Positions 8,470 through 17,198 of a stretch of DNA of 64,000 bases are shown here, in pieces (position 1 is the first letter of the stretch; each line of letters opens with the position of its first letter). Source of the stretch: KBS-96 sp964247975 (lineage in GTDB: Bacteria > Acidobacteriota > Terriglobia > Bryobacterales > Bryobacteraceae); NCBI GenBank assembly GCA_964247975.1, contig CAXTWH010000020.1, positions 1 to 64,000 on the forward strand, written 5' to 3'. Under the pieces are notes generated by a model. That model had not been told where the DNA came from. It was given only the letters and a program-made list of their open reading frames with translations, and ran no database searches. Both the position numbers and the translations under genes were made by a program.

Positions 8470-9303
8470 ATGAGACTGACATGTGCCAGGCGGCTTACGC
8501 TGAAGTTCGGCGTTGTCGTTGCGGTCTGCTGCCTTATTTCTACGCTCGATCATTCGAATCGAGCGTTTGCGCAATGTCCTGCGGGGGCTTCCTGTCCCGA
8601 TACTTGCACCGTTTCTGATAGTTGCACTAACGTCATCGGAAACTACTGCGGTTGGGACGGCTCAACGGATTATTGCAGGTATAAATCCGGTTGCTCAACA
8701 GGACAACAAACTTATGGCACCTGCTGTTATCATGCTGATTCCCCTATTGTTGTTGATCTTAGCGGAAAGGGCTTCAGTCTGACTGACGCAAAAAACGGAG
8801 TATCTTTTCCAATCACCGACACCGACACACCCCACCAAGTGGCCTGGACTTCCGCCTCCTCTGAGAATGCCTGGCTCGTGTTGGACAGGAACAAAAACGG
8901 GAAAATAGATAACGGAACAGAACTCTTCGGGAATTTTACGCCGCAACCGGATCCGCCAACCGGGGCGCAAAGAAACGGCTTCCTGGCTTTGGCAGTGTAC
9001 GATCAACCGGAAAACGGAGGAAACGGAGACGGTTTAATCAGTGAAGCAGACGCCGTTTACGCGGATCTCCGGTTGTGGGTGGACAAAAACCACAATGGTA
9101 AATCAGAACCGGATGAGCTTTTCACGCTTCGTGAAAAGGAAATTGCGAGTATAAGCCTTACTTACAGCCTGAGTCGGCGAAAGGACGATTTTGGGAATGT
9201 TTTCCGGTATCGTTCCCGCATTTTCGGCGGACGCGAATATCCTGGCGGTAGGTTGGCTTGGGACGTTTACTTGGCGGAATATCTGCCAGGAGGGACGAAA
9301 TAA
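8470..9303 (+). CDS. Secreted Cys-rich protein with EF-hand-like Ca2+ loops
   Basis: A 277-residue protein with a signal peptide ending near AFAQ (residue 35). The mature part opens with nine cysteines between residues 36 and 86, suggesting a small disulfide-bonded module. A segment follows (about 91-105, PIVVDLSGKGFSLTD) that precedes Ca2+-binding repeats in many secreted bacterial proteins. Three Asp/Asn-rich loops are visible: DRNKNGKIDNGTE (139-151), NGGNGDGLISEAD (182-194) and DKNHNGKSEPDE (205-216). They fit dockerin/EF-hand geometry. The odd cysteine number would allow one free thiol or an intermolecular bond. It is first in a three-gene secreted set and one base separates its stop from the next ATG. 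Function is unknown. Confidence 0.75.
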   Translation: MRLTCARRLTLKFGVVVAVCCLISTLDHSNRAFAQCPAGASCPDTCTVSDSCTNVIGNYCGWDGSTDYCRYKSGCSTGQQTYGTCCYHADSPIVVDLSGKGFSLTDAKNGVSFPITDTDTPHQVAWTSASSENAWLVLDRNKNGKIDNGTELFGNFTPQPDPPTGAQRNGFLALAVYDQPENGGNGDGLISEADAVYADLRLWVDKNHNGKSEPDELFTLREKEIASISLTYSLSRRKDDFGNVFRYRSRIFGGREYPGGRLAWDVYLAEYLPGGTK

Positions 9304-9304
9304 A

Positions 9305-10186
9305 ATGATTTTGAAAACTCTCCTTTTCTGCGGGTTAGCCTTAACATCCATCATGAGCGCCAGTGAACCGAACATACAGATTTCATCCTTGGAAGAACAC
9401 GGTGTTTTCCTGCTTTCGTCCGCTCATCCTTTGTACTCGAAAGCGTTTCAGCCAGGGCGTGCGAAGGGCTACGATGTTCTTTCGCCTTATACAGTTGTGA
9501 TCCAAAATCAATCCCCTCAGGAAGTTATTGCTTACACGGTTTTGTGGGACTGTACCGACTTCACGGGGAAATCGGTTCGGCAGACTAGAGCTGTCTTCAA
9601 CTTCTCTTCCTGGAAGCCTGGAACGAGACTGGTACCGGCAAAGCTGGAGCCTGTTGCACTTTATCCGTTTGTGGCTTATGGTCAGACATGGGATAGTAGC
9701 GATGAAGCGATGGTAACCCGTCTCCACCGTTTCTACTCCCAGCAGACAAGTGTTCACATCATTCTGGATTCAGTGATGTTTGCCGACGGTACTGTTGTAG
9801 GACCCGACAGCAGGCGTCAGATTGAGCAATGGGAGGCTTGGCTGGAAGCGGAACGCGAAGTGTTCAAAACGGCTATCGAAACGCCGGAAAAGGATGCCGC
9901 GAATGTCCTCCTGACGCTTGCTCACGGTGCCTTGGGCCGAAATCCGGACATCCACCTAAACGTGGAAGACCTGAACCAAATCCACCACTTGGCTGGGCGC
10001 TTCAGCGCTATGGCGGGCCAATCATCGGACTACCTGGAGTGCCTGGATTACGCGCGCGCTTTCTATGTATTTTGCATATTAGGTGAAGCGAAAGAAGCCG
10101 GATATGGATATCAAGGGGTTGTCACAAACCTAGCCAAATTAGTTAAAGGAAAAATTTACCCTACCGTTCACCGAAAGGATATGTAA
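9305..10186 (+). CDS. Predicted secreted protein of unknown function
   Basis: A 293-residue protein not assigned to a known enzyme family. The frame is open upstream to 9191, but ATG 9305, one base after the previous stop, gives a clear signal peptide (MILKTLLFCGLALTSIMSAS), so I take that start. An SD-like GGAGGGACGAA lies in the end of the upstream gene. Residues about 55-110 (SPYTVVIQNQSPQEV, AYTVLWDC) look like a beta-sandwich of the kind seen in acidobacterial exported proteins. The C-terminal half is helical, with a Cys near the end. The stop codon is immediately followed by the ATG of the third gene, so the three are very likely made together. Confidence 0.65.
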   Translation: MILKTLLFCGLALTSIMSASEPNIQISSLEEHGVFLLSSAHPLYSKAFQPGRAKGYDVLSPYTVVIQNQSPQEVIAYTVLWDCTDFTGKSVRQTRAVFNFSSWKPGTRLVPAKLEPVALYPFVAYGQTWDSSDEAMVTRLHRFYSQQTSVHIILDSVMFADGTVVGPDSRRQIEQWEAWLEAEREVFKTAIETPEKDAANVLLTLAHGALGRNPDIHLNVEDLNQIHHLAGRFSAMAGQSSDYLECLDYARAFYVFCILGEAKEAGYGYQGVVTNLAKLVKGKIYPTVHRKDM

Positions 10187-10681
10187 ATGAGCAGATATTT
10201 TGGTATTTACAAAACTGTGATATTAATAGCGGCAGCTTTGGTTGCCCTAGCTCCGAAGGGAAACGCGCAGAATCAAGCGGTGTGGAGCATCGATCCAACC
10301 ACGTTGTCATGTAGCCGATACAGCCTTGATCTTGGTTACGCTAATCTCCCGGCCTGTAGAGAAAATAAGATATCGTATTTGGATTCGATTACCTTCTATG
10401 TCACAGCCTCTTGCAAAAGCTGTGCCAATACCTATGAGCCCTTGCCTTCATTAAAGCTAGGGCCTGTCAACATAGGGCTTAAAAATGGGCCTTGCAATGC
10501 AGGTGTGGCATGGTCGCTAAGTGGTGGAGTGCAGGGATCAGGAACAAGCAGCGCCTATGTTTATGGAAGCTTTTATGCCCAATCCACCATTGGCTTTGTC
10601 CGTTTGCTTGGAGAGGAGAACTGTGATGGAATACCGGACTACACGGGTGATCCTGCGAATTCAAACCCAGGTTGCACTTAG
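10187..10681 (+). CDS. Small secreted Cys-containing protein of unknown function
   Basis: A 164-residue protein with a signal peptide (hydrophobic VILIAAALVALAP, likely cut after NAQ near residue 28). The mature part has eight cysteines (LSCSRY, LPACREN, TASCKSCANT, NGPCNAG, EENCDG and one close to the C-terminus), Gly/Ser-rich strands (SLSGGVQGSGTSS) and a short Asp-containing tail (DGIPDYTGD) that may bind Ca2+. I recognise no family. Its ATG directly abuts the stop of the previous gene (TAAATG). With the first gene of the set it shares the combination of cysteines and Asp-rich segments. Confidence 0.62.
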   Translation: MSRYFGIYKTVILIAAALVALAPKGNAQNQAVWSIDPTTLSCSRYSLDLGYANLPACRENKISYLDSITFYVTASCKSCANTYEPLPSLKLGPVNIGLKNGPCNAGVAWSLSGGVQGSGTSSAYVYGSFYAQSTIGFVRLLGEENCDGIPDYTGDPANSNPGCT

Positions 10682-10728
10682 ATTGTTGAAGCCGTTGCTA
10701 AATTACTCATGAAGCGGCAATATGCCAC

Positions 10729-10773
10729 GAGGCTCGTTTGGAGCGCTGGACTTCCAGCAATTCAGCGAGCCTC
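10729..10773. repeat. Nested inverted repeat in convergent intergenic region
   Basis: GAGGCTCG (10729-10736) pairs perfectly with CGAGCCTC (10766-10773), and inside it GCTGGA (10745-10750) pairs with TCCAGC (10753-10758) around a two-base loop. It lies between the converging secreted-protein operon and the KdpD-MgtE fusion gene. No T-run follows on either strand, so it is not a standard intrinsic terminator, although it may slow polymerase or stabilise the mRNA end. The rest of 10682-10899 shows nothing recognisable. Confidence 0.5.
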
Positions 10774-10899
10774 AATGCGGATCAGCGAGCGAATTTCAGA
10801 ATGCGGCTTGCTTGGCGCTCACACTAATAATGGACTGCTGCCCTATCAACAACGTCTAACAAGAGGACAACTTATCTGACGTTTCAGTTGTTTTCCGCT

Positions 10900-13002
10900 T
10901 TACAACAACGTTCCGCGCAGAATGAGATTTGCAATCGTGAAATAAATAATCAGTCCGGTTACGTCTACTAATGTTGCCACGAAGGGGGCTGAAGCGCTGG
11001 CCGGGTCCAGACCGCAGCGGCGCAGAATGAAAGGCAGCATGGAACCGGCAATGGTGCCGAACATCACCACGCCCACTAAGCTGCATCCGATGGTTGCTGC
11101 AATCACCGCGTAATGCGGACCGTACGCGCCGTGAATCGAATGCCAAAGCAGGATGCGCGTAATGCCGATCACGCCGAGAATCGTCCCCAATGCCAATCCA
11201 GCGGCCAGTTCCCGGCTGATCACTTTCCACCAGTCCCGCAAGCGCACTTCGCCCATCGCCATGGCGCGAATTACCAGCGTGGTGGCTTGCGAGCCTGAAT
11301 TGCCGCCGCTGCTGATGATGAGCGGCAGAAACAAAGCCAGCACCACTGCTTTTTCAATTTCATCCGAAAAGTAACTGAGCGCGGTGGCGGTGAGCATCTC
11401 GCCCACAAAAAGAATTGCGAGCCAACCGGCGCGTTTCTTAACCATCTGCGCGAACGAAACTTGAAGATAAGGGCCATCCAAAGCTTCCATGCCGCCGATT
11501 TTTTGGATGTCCTCACCGGCTTCCTGTTGAACAATACCGACCAGGTCGGCGCTGGTAAGGATGCCGCACATTCGCCGCTCGCGGTCCAGCACCGGCACCG
11601 CTAATAAACGGTGCTTCACCAGCAGTTGCGCAGCGTCCTCCACATCATCATCTTCCTGAACTGAGACATATTGCGCGTTCATGATGCTGCCTACGGTTTT
11701 CTCCCGTTCCGCAGCCAGAAGCTGGCGGAGCGAAGCCACGCCTTTCAATTGCTGCGATGCATCGATTACGTAGGTATAGAAAATCATTTCCACTTGTCCG
11801 GCCTGGCGGCGCATTTCAGACAAAGCGGCTTCCACAGTTGCTTCGGGCGGAACCGAAACATATCCGGAGTGCATCAGGCTGCCTGCTTCATCTTCCGGGT
11901 AAGCGGAGGGCGGCTTTCCGTCGCGGATGCGCTCGGCGATGATCATCACGGCCAAGCCGCGCGCGTGTTCGATCACCTGCTGCGTGAAATCCGCTCCGGA
12001 AAGCAGTTTCTTGGGCGCGTTCAAAGTTCTACTTAGAAAAATCTGCGTGATGCCGTTCTTGCGCGCGTAGTTCACCAAGGCGCGGGCGCGACTTCTTCCT
12101 TGCACTACGTTTGTGCGGATGCGCAGGCCATCAGCGAAGCGAAAATGGCGATTAATCGCCTGGCGCTCACTGGTCGGCAGCCGAGCGAAATCCGATTCAG
12201 TGTGAACGCAGACAGCTACGCAATCGGCTTGCAGGTAATCGGCTACGCGCCTGGCCCGGCGCAGCACCATTGCGGTGGAGGCATCCGCCGTGATGTTCAC
12301 CAGTATTCGTTCACCACGCCCTTCTGCTTCCTTTGTTCTGGCGGTTTGCCGCGCTTCCAAAGCCTGCGCGGTTTGCCGCATGGCGAGTTCGCGCAACGCC
12401 ACCAGCACCGGTTCGCGAAAAATCTGCTGCGCTTCCGCCCAAGCGCGTTCCGGGGCATAAATCGCGCCGCGCTGCAAACGGTGTAAGAGCGCTCTGGGGG
12501 TTACGTCCACCATCACGACATCGTCAGCTTTTTGAAAAACCCAATCCGGCACGGTTTCACGCACGCGCACCCCGGTTATTTGCCAAACCTGGTCGCTTAA
12601 GCTGGCCAAATCCTGCACATTCATCGTGGTCAGAACGTCAATGCCGCCTTCAAGCAGCGCTTGCACGTCTTCCCATCGCTTATGGCGCAGGGGATCCACG
12701 CCGGAATGCGCCAACTCGTCAATGACGCAGGCTTGCGGGCACCGCTGCAGAATGGCATGGATGTCCAGTTCTTCCGTAGTGCCGCTCCGGTAAGGCAGGC
12801 GTTTTAACGGGATCACTTCCAGACGCTTAACAGCATCCAGAATATCGGCGCGACCGCGCGCTTGCAGGCAGCCTACCACCAGATCTACGCCATGCGCTTT
12901 CAATTCCTGCGCATCTTCGAGCATCTGGTGAGTTTTGCCTACTCCGGGAGCGTAGCCGAAGTAGATTTTCAGGCGGCCTCGCTTTATTTGCTGTTGCGGC
13001 AT
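10900..13002 (-). CDS. KdpD sensor/USP - MgtE (CBS + channel) fusion protein
   Basis: A 700-residue hybrid. Residues 8-210 are the KdpD sensor domain: Walker A GYAPGVGKT (16-24), IDELAHS (94-100) and RHKRWEDV (106-113). Residues about 230-360 form a universal-stress-protein domain like that of KdpD. There is no histidine-kinase half. Instead, from about 366 (YPEDEAGSLMHSG) the chain continues as MgtE: a CBS pair (about 375-490), a connecting helix and five membrane helices (about 525-700). These include SSGGNSGSQATT (564-575) and GLDPASASAPFVATLVD (664-680), whose last Asp corresponds to the Mg2+-site Asp of MgtE. The MgtE N domain, which gates by Mg2+, is absent and seems replaced by KdpD-USP. 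No kdpFABC or kdpE gene is in the window. Likely role: Mg2+ entry gated by ATP, K+-related or nucleotide signals (inference). Confidence 0.92.
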   Translation of the reverse strand: MPQQQIKRGRLKIYFGYAPGVGKTHQMLEDAQELKAHGVDLVVGCLQARGRADILDAVKRLEVIPLKRLPYRSGTTEELDIHAILQRCPQACVIDELAHSGVDPLRHKRWEDVQALLEGGIDVLTTMNVQDLASLSDQVWQITGVRVRETVPDWVFQKADDVVMVDVTPRALLHRLQRGAIYAPERAWAEAQQIFREPVLVALRELAMRQTAQALEARQTARTKEAEGRGERILVNITADASTAMVLRRARRVADYLQADCVAVCVHTESDFARLPTSERQAINRHFRFADGLRIRTNVVQGRSRARALVNYARKNGITQIFLSRTLNAPKKLLSGADFTQQVIEHARGLAVMIIAERIRDGKPPSAYPEDEAGSLMHSGYVSVPPEATVEAALSEMRRQAGQVEMIFYTYVIDASQQLKGVASLRQLLAAEREKTVGSIMNAQYVSVQEDDDVEDAAQLLVKHRLLAVPVLDRERRMCGILTSADLVGIVQQEAGEDIQKIGGMEALDGPYLQVSFAQMVKKRAGWLAILFVGEMLTATALSYFSDEIEKAVVLALFLPLIISSGGNSGSQATTLVIRAMAMGEVRLRDWWKVISRELAAGLALGTILGVIGITRILLWHSIHGAYGPHYAVIAATIGCSLVGVVMFGTIAGSMLPFILRRCGLDPASASAPFVATLVDVTGLIIYFTIANLILRGTLL

Positions 13003-13121
13003 CGTAACGCTTCTTTAACGCATACCAGCCGGCGCAGCGATTCTGTGCAGCTTGTTCACCAATCTTTTATACAAACGAGTCACTTCGCTCCCTGTCGATT
13101 GTATATTGTTGCTGGAAACTT

Positions 13122-14297
13122 TCAAGCAGATGCTTCCACGCGCTCGTGCGCTGCTATTGTTGCTGCTGCGGTCGGTGAAAGAAACACAAACCAGCCTGCC
13201 ACTGCCGCCGCTATTAACGCTGCTGCCGCCATCACAAACGCTGCCGGATAACCGGCATGGTCCGACACTGCTCCGGCAGCAAGCGAACTTACCCCGACAA
13301 ACAGATCATAAAACGCGCTCAAAATGCTGACTGTGGACCCATGCTCGGATTCCGGCGTTTGCCGCAGAACCGTAGAAGCAATGGCCGACCAGGGGAATGA
13401 AAATCCGAAGCCCAGCAAAGCTGTGGCCGCAATCGCAATCGCGGGCTTCGGGCCGGTGGCAATGATCAGCAGACCCGCCGCCATTGCCACCAAGCCGCCA
13501 TAGAAGGTGATGCCCGGATGAATGCGATCGGGCAATCCGCCGAGAAAGAATCTTGAGAAGAGAATCACCAAGGCATAAGCGGAAAACGCGGCCGGCCCCG
13601 AATGGCCGTGTTTTGCCAGATGCAGAATCAGAAAGCCGGCAATCACCGGATAATGCACGTTTACGAACCCGACGGCCAAGCCGGGCGCGAGCAGGGAAGA
13701 GGGCAGCCAGCGGCGTTTGATTCGCGCTGCGTTGGGCTGAAATGTTTCGCGCACAAACAAAGCAATAACAAAAGCAGTTGCCGCCGCCACGGTTTGCCAC
13801 ATCGCCGCGCGGCCAAACGAGCCAAGCCAATGCCCCAAAGCCGGCCCAGCGGAAATGCCGCCCCAGATGCCGCTGCTGACGTAGCCAAGCGCCTGGCCGC
13901 TCCGGCTCACGCCTGCCGCTTCCACTGCCCAGGTTGCCGCGCCGGTGTAAAGGCAGGCTTCGCCGAAGCCTTGCAGCACGCGCCCCAGATAAGCGCCGCC
14001 GATTCCTAATGGCAACAGGTATGCCGTTCCCGCCAATGCGCAGCTTGCCAAGCCTGTTAAGAAGGTAATTTTGCGGCCTTTGCGATCAGCAAGCGGCCCG
14101 GAGAAAAAGCGGCTGGCTAATGCCACAAACGAAAACGTGCCGATTACCCAACCAACTGTTTGATCTGTTCCGCCCAGATCCTGGCGCACGTGCGGAGCTA
14201 AGCCCGGCAAAACCGTGCCGATACCCAGAAAGCCTAAAAACGTTGCTCCGATCAAAGCCCAGAAACGCGGCGTAAACCCCTGTTCGCTTGCTTGCAT
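13122..14297 (-). CDS. MFS transporter (drug/arabinose-efflux type)
   Basis: A 391-residue major-facilitator protein with twelve predicted helices. The loop 2-3 motif GPLADRKGRK is present and helix 5 holds GYVSSGIWGGISAGPALG, similar to the exporter branch of the family. The ATG is preceded by a weak AAGT region. The upstream interval to 14389 is shared with the divergent ADOP permease gene. Substrate is unknown; nothing in the neighbourhood suggests one. Confidence 0.82.
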   Translation of the reverse strand: MQASEQGFTPRFWALIGATFLGFLGIGTVLPGLAPHVRQDLGGTDQTVGWVIGTFSFVALASRFFSGPLADRKGRKITFLTGLASCALAGTAYLLPLGIGGAYLGRVLQGFGEACLYTGAATWAVEAAGVSRSGQALGYVSSGIWGGISAGPALGHWLGSFGRAAMWQTVAAATAFVIALFVRETFQPNAARIKRRWLPSSLLAPGLAVGFVNVHYPVIAGFLILHLAKHGHSGPAAFSAYALVILFSRFFLGGLPDRIHPGITFYGGLVAMAAGLLIIATGPKPAIAIAATALLGFGFSFPWSAIASTVLRQTPESEHGSTVSILSAFYDLFVGVSSLAAGAVSDHAGYPAAFVMAAAALIAAAVAGWFVFLSPTAAATIAAHERVEASA

Positions 14298-14388
14298 TAC
14301 TAACCAAAGTTTAACCGCCCGCTTATAAAAACAGTGCAGGCACCCAATTTGGGCGGTTCAGTAGATTTGTGGCATTATTTATAAACTC

Positions 14389-16863
14389 ATGATTGCGATA
14401 CCGAGTGATTACCGCGCCGAAGAAAGCCTGCCGTTTCTGAAGAATCTGCTGCTGGATGTTCGGTATGCGTTTCGCGTGCTTCGGAAAACTCCCGCGTTCA
14501 CGGTTGTAGTGTTATCCACGCTGATGCTGGGCATTGGAGCAAACGTTGTGGTCTTTGGAGTGTTAAATGCGGTGCTGCTGCATCCACTCGACGTAAGCGA
14601 CCCGCAAAGCCTGTATCAGATTCGCCATAAGCCGTGGATGAGCTTTCGGCTACTGACTACCTCGTACCCGGCGTTTGAGGATTTTCGACAACGAAACACC
14701 ACTTTCAGCGGCATGGCCGGAAGTTATGGATATTCTTCTGCGGCACTGCGCTGGGGTAACACGGTGCGGAATGTTAGCGGCGATGAAGTCACCGGCAACT
14801 ATTTCGATCTGCTGGGCGTGCAGCCGGAAGCAGGGCGGTTCTTTCATGCGACCGATGAGCATGGCCCGAATTCAGCGCCGTATGTGGTGTTAAGCGATGC
14901 GTTGTGGCGAAGCGCGTTTCAAGCCGAGAAGGGCGTGATCGGGACGAGCGTGGAACTTAACAAGCATCCGTTTACGGTAATCGGCGTGGCGTCGGCGCAG
15001 TTTCACGGCACGGAGCGGTTTGTGTGGCCCGATTATTGGATTCCAATCGTTAATGAGCAGCAAGTAGAGGGTGGCGATTACCTGCATAGCCGGACATCCA
15101 TCACGGTTACGGTGATTGGCCGGTTGAAGCCGGGCGTGACGCCGCAGCAGGCGACGGAGAACCTGAATGCGATTGCGGCCGAGCTGGCAAAGGAATATCC
15201 GCGGGCCGACGACGGACAACCGCTGCGGCTCGTTCATCCAGGACTCTTTGGGGACGAAGGAGATGTGATTCGCGTATTTCTTTACAGCGTAACTGTGCTG
15301 GCACTACTTGTGCTGGCGGCGGCGTGCGCGAACTTAGCCAGTTTGTTTGCGGCGCGAGCGGCGGATCGCAGCCGTGAACTGGCGTTCCGGGTGGCGCTGG
15401 GGGCAAGCCGGTGGAGGCTGGCGAGACAACTGCTCACCGAAGCGGTGCTGGTATCGCTAATGGGCGGCGCAGCGGGACTAATCACTGCTGACTTGCTGTT
15501 AAGCGTGCTGAACCGGTTGCCGCAAGCGGCAGAAGCGCATTTGGCCGCAGTTGTGGATGCGCGTGTGTTTCTGGTCGGGTTGTTATTGGCATTGGGAAGC
15601 GCAGTGTTGTTTGGAATGGTTCCGGCGCGACAGGCCTGGCAGAGCAGTCCGCTGCAGATGATGAAGAGCGGGTCAATAGAGGCAACGCATCTGCGCCGGT
15701 TTGCCTTACGGGACTTGTTGTTGGGCGCACAAATTGCTATTTGCACGCTGCTGGTGACGGCTTCGCTGGCGGCAGTACGCAGCATGGAGAACGCGCTCCA
15801 CACTCCGTTGGGCATCCAGCCGCAGGGCGCCATGCTGTCCGATCTCGACCTGAGCCAAATGGGATATGCAGGCGACGTGGCGGTTGAGAAAAAGAAAGCG
15901 ATGATTGAGGCGGCGCGGAACATTCCCGGCGTAACCGCAGCAGGCATAGTGAACCGCATACCAATGACCGGCGGTTTGCATGGAATTCCGATTTTTCGGC
16001 CAGGAACAACAGAGTTCAAACTGAACAATTCTTCCTTAACAGCGTACGTGTTTCAGATGTCGCCGGGGTACCTGGAAGCTGCCGGCACTCGGCTATTGGA
16101 TGGACGGGATGTTTCCTGGCATGACACGGCAAGAACGCCCTATGTGGCGATTGTGAACAAAACCTTCGCGCGGAAGATGTGGGCCAATGCACCGGCGATT
16201 GGGCAACGCTTTATTGTGGCGGGGAACTTGACGGAAGTGGTGGGCATAGCGGAAACCGGCAAATACCACGACATGGCGGAGCAGCCGCATCCGGCGGTGT
16301 ACCTGCCGTTGTCGCAAAGCGAGCAGAGCGGAACGGTTCTCATCGTGCGGTCGCGACGGATGCCGAGCGAAATGGCAGCAGCGCTCGAACACACATTAAG
16401 CGGCATTGCACCGAATGCGCCGATTGTGGTGCAGAGTTGGCCCGATGCGCTGGAATCTGAACTGTTCCCGGCCCGGGCAGCGACCGTGGCGTTAGGCGTT
16501 ATGGGTTTACTGGCGGCGATGCTGGCGGTGACGGGCATCTCCGGCATGGCAGCTTACAACGTGAGCCGACGGAAGAAGGAACTGGGCATTCGCGTGGCAT
16601 TGGGCGCGCGAAGAGCGCAGATGATGAGCGCGGCGGTGGGACGACCAATGATACTGCTTGGCATCGGATCGGCGGCGGGTCTGCTTGCAAGCGTTTTTGC
16701 AAGCCGATTATTAGGGCAGATTATGTATCAAGCGAATTCACAGGATCCTGTGGTCCTGGGCGGCGCGGTGCTGATGATGACGCTGCTAGGCATAGGAGCG
16801 TCCGCCATTCCAGTCCGGCGCGCACTGGCCGTTGATCCAGCTAAACTCATGCGGGAAGAATGA
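14389..16863 (+). CDS. ADOP-type ABC transporter permease (FtsX/MacB, duplicated)
   Basis: An 824-residue protein. Residues 18-60 contain LLLDVRYAFRVLRKTPAFT and the first membrane helix, followed by a MacB periplasmic core domain and a three-helix FtsX domain (about 290-420). A second periplasmic core and a second FtsX unit (about 700-815) follow, the latter ending RRALAVDPAKLMREE. This duplicated layout without a dedicated ATPase gene is that of the Acidobacterial Duplicated Orphan Permease (ADOP) family, which is greatly expanded in that phylum. By homology to MacB the function would be mechanotransmission or export with an ATPase encoded elsewhere. No ATPase or membrane-fusion gene adjoins it. 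Confidence 0.92.
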   Translation: MIAIPSDYRAEESLPFLKNLLLDVRYAFRVLRKTPAFTVVVLSTLMLGIGANVVVFGVLNAVLLHPLDVSDPQSLYQIRHKPWMSFRLLTTSYPAFEDFRQRNTTFSGMAGSYGYSSAALRWGNTVRNVSGDEVTGNYFDLLGVQPEAGRFFHATDEHGPNSAPYVVLSDALWRSAFQAEKGVIGTSVELNKHPFTVIGVASAQFHGTERFVWPDYWIPIVNEQQVEGGDYLHSRTSITVTVIGRLKPGVTPQQATENLNAIAAELAKEYPRADDGQPLRLVHPGLFGDEGDVIRVFLYSVTVLALLVLAAACANLASLFAARAADRSRELAFRVALGASRWRLARQLLTEAVLVSLMGGAAGLITADLLLSVLNRLPQAAEAHLAAVVDARVFLVGLLLALGSAVLFGMVPARQAWQSSPLQMMKSGSIEATHLRRFALRDLLLGAQIAICTLLVTASLAAVRSMENALHTPLGIQPQGAMLSDLDLSQMGYAGDVAVEKKKAMIEAARNIPGVTAAGIVNRIPMTGGLHGIPIFRPGTTEFKLNNSSLTAYVFQMSPGYLEAAGTRLLDGRDVSWHDTARTPYVAIVNKTFARKMWANAPAIGQRFIVAGNLTEVVGIAETGKYHDMAEQPHPAVYLPLSQSEQSGTVLIVRSRRMPSEMAAALEHTLSGIAPNAPIVVQSWPDALESELFPARAATVALGVMGLLAAMLAVTGISGMAAYNVSRRKKELGIRVALGARRAQMMSAAVGRPMILLGIGSAAGLLASVFASRLLGQIMYQANSQDPVVLGGAVLMMTLLGIGASAIPVRRALAVDPAKLMREE

Positions 16864-16868
16864 GATAG

Positions 16869-17180
16869 GTAGAGAGTAGGGCCCAGTTCATTACCGGCCA
16901 GAATCCTGCTTCCAGCGTCAGCCTTGTTCGCGCGGTAATTGCGGCTTTGAAAAAGAGTTCCCGTTATGCGGCAAGCGCGCCGGAAGTCTTCCTGACAGGA
17001 CTGAATCCGGATGATTTTGTTTTTGACGTGGACGGAAATCTGTACGGCACCACTCACCTCTACAACAGCGTTGTAAGGATTACCCCGGAGCGCGTAATGA
17101 TCATGGCGGCGGATGTTTCACAGGGGTTGGCCGGCAGTACCGCCGCTTTTGAACGTTCCGACCATGCGCTGAGGCTTGTG
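16869..17180 (+). pseudogene. Decayed SMP-30/NHL-type beta-propeller remnant
   Basis: One open frame in this gap between genes encodes segments that read like part of an SMP-30/gluconolactonase-like propeller: DDFVFDVDGNLYGTTHLYN, SVVRITPER and, further on, GLAGSTAAFERSDHALRL. The frame has no ATG or ribosome site in a sensible position, spans barely one or two propeller blades, and ends in sequence running into the neighbouring response-regulator gene. I read it as the leftover of a longer gene. It fills the only stretch above 300 bases without an intact gene. Confidence 0.5.
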
Positions 17181-17198
17181 CTCACTGTGTTAACAGAA

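Noticed and set aside
10900..13002. Reading the fusion gene as a normal KdpD histidine kinase
   Set aside because: No HisKA or ATPase motifs occur after the USP domain; the sequence is MgtE-like from about residue 366 to the end.
13003..13121. Possible Mg2+ riboswitch (M-box or mgtE leader) before the MgtE fusion
   Set aside because: Only 119 bases are available up to the next gene and no M-box-like conserved elements were seen.
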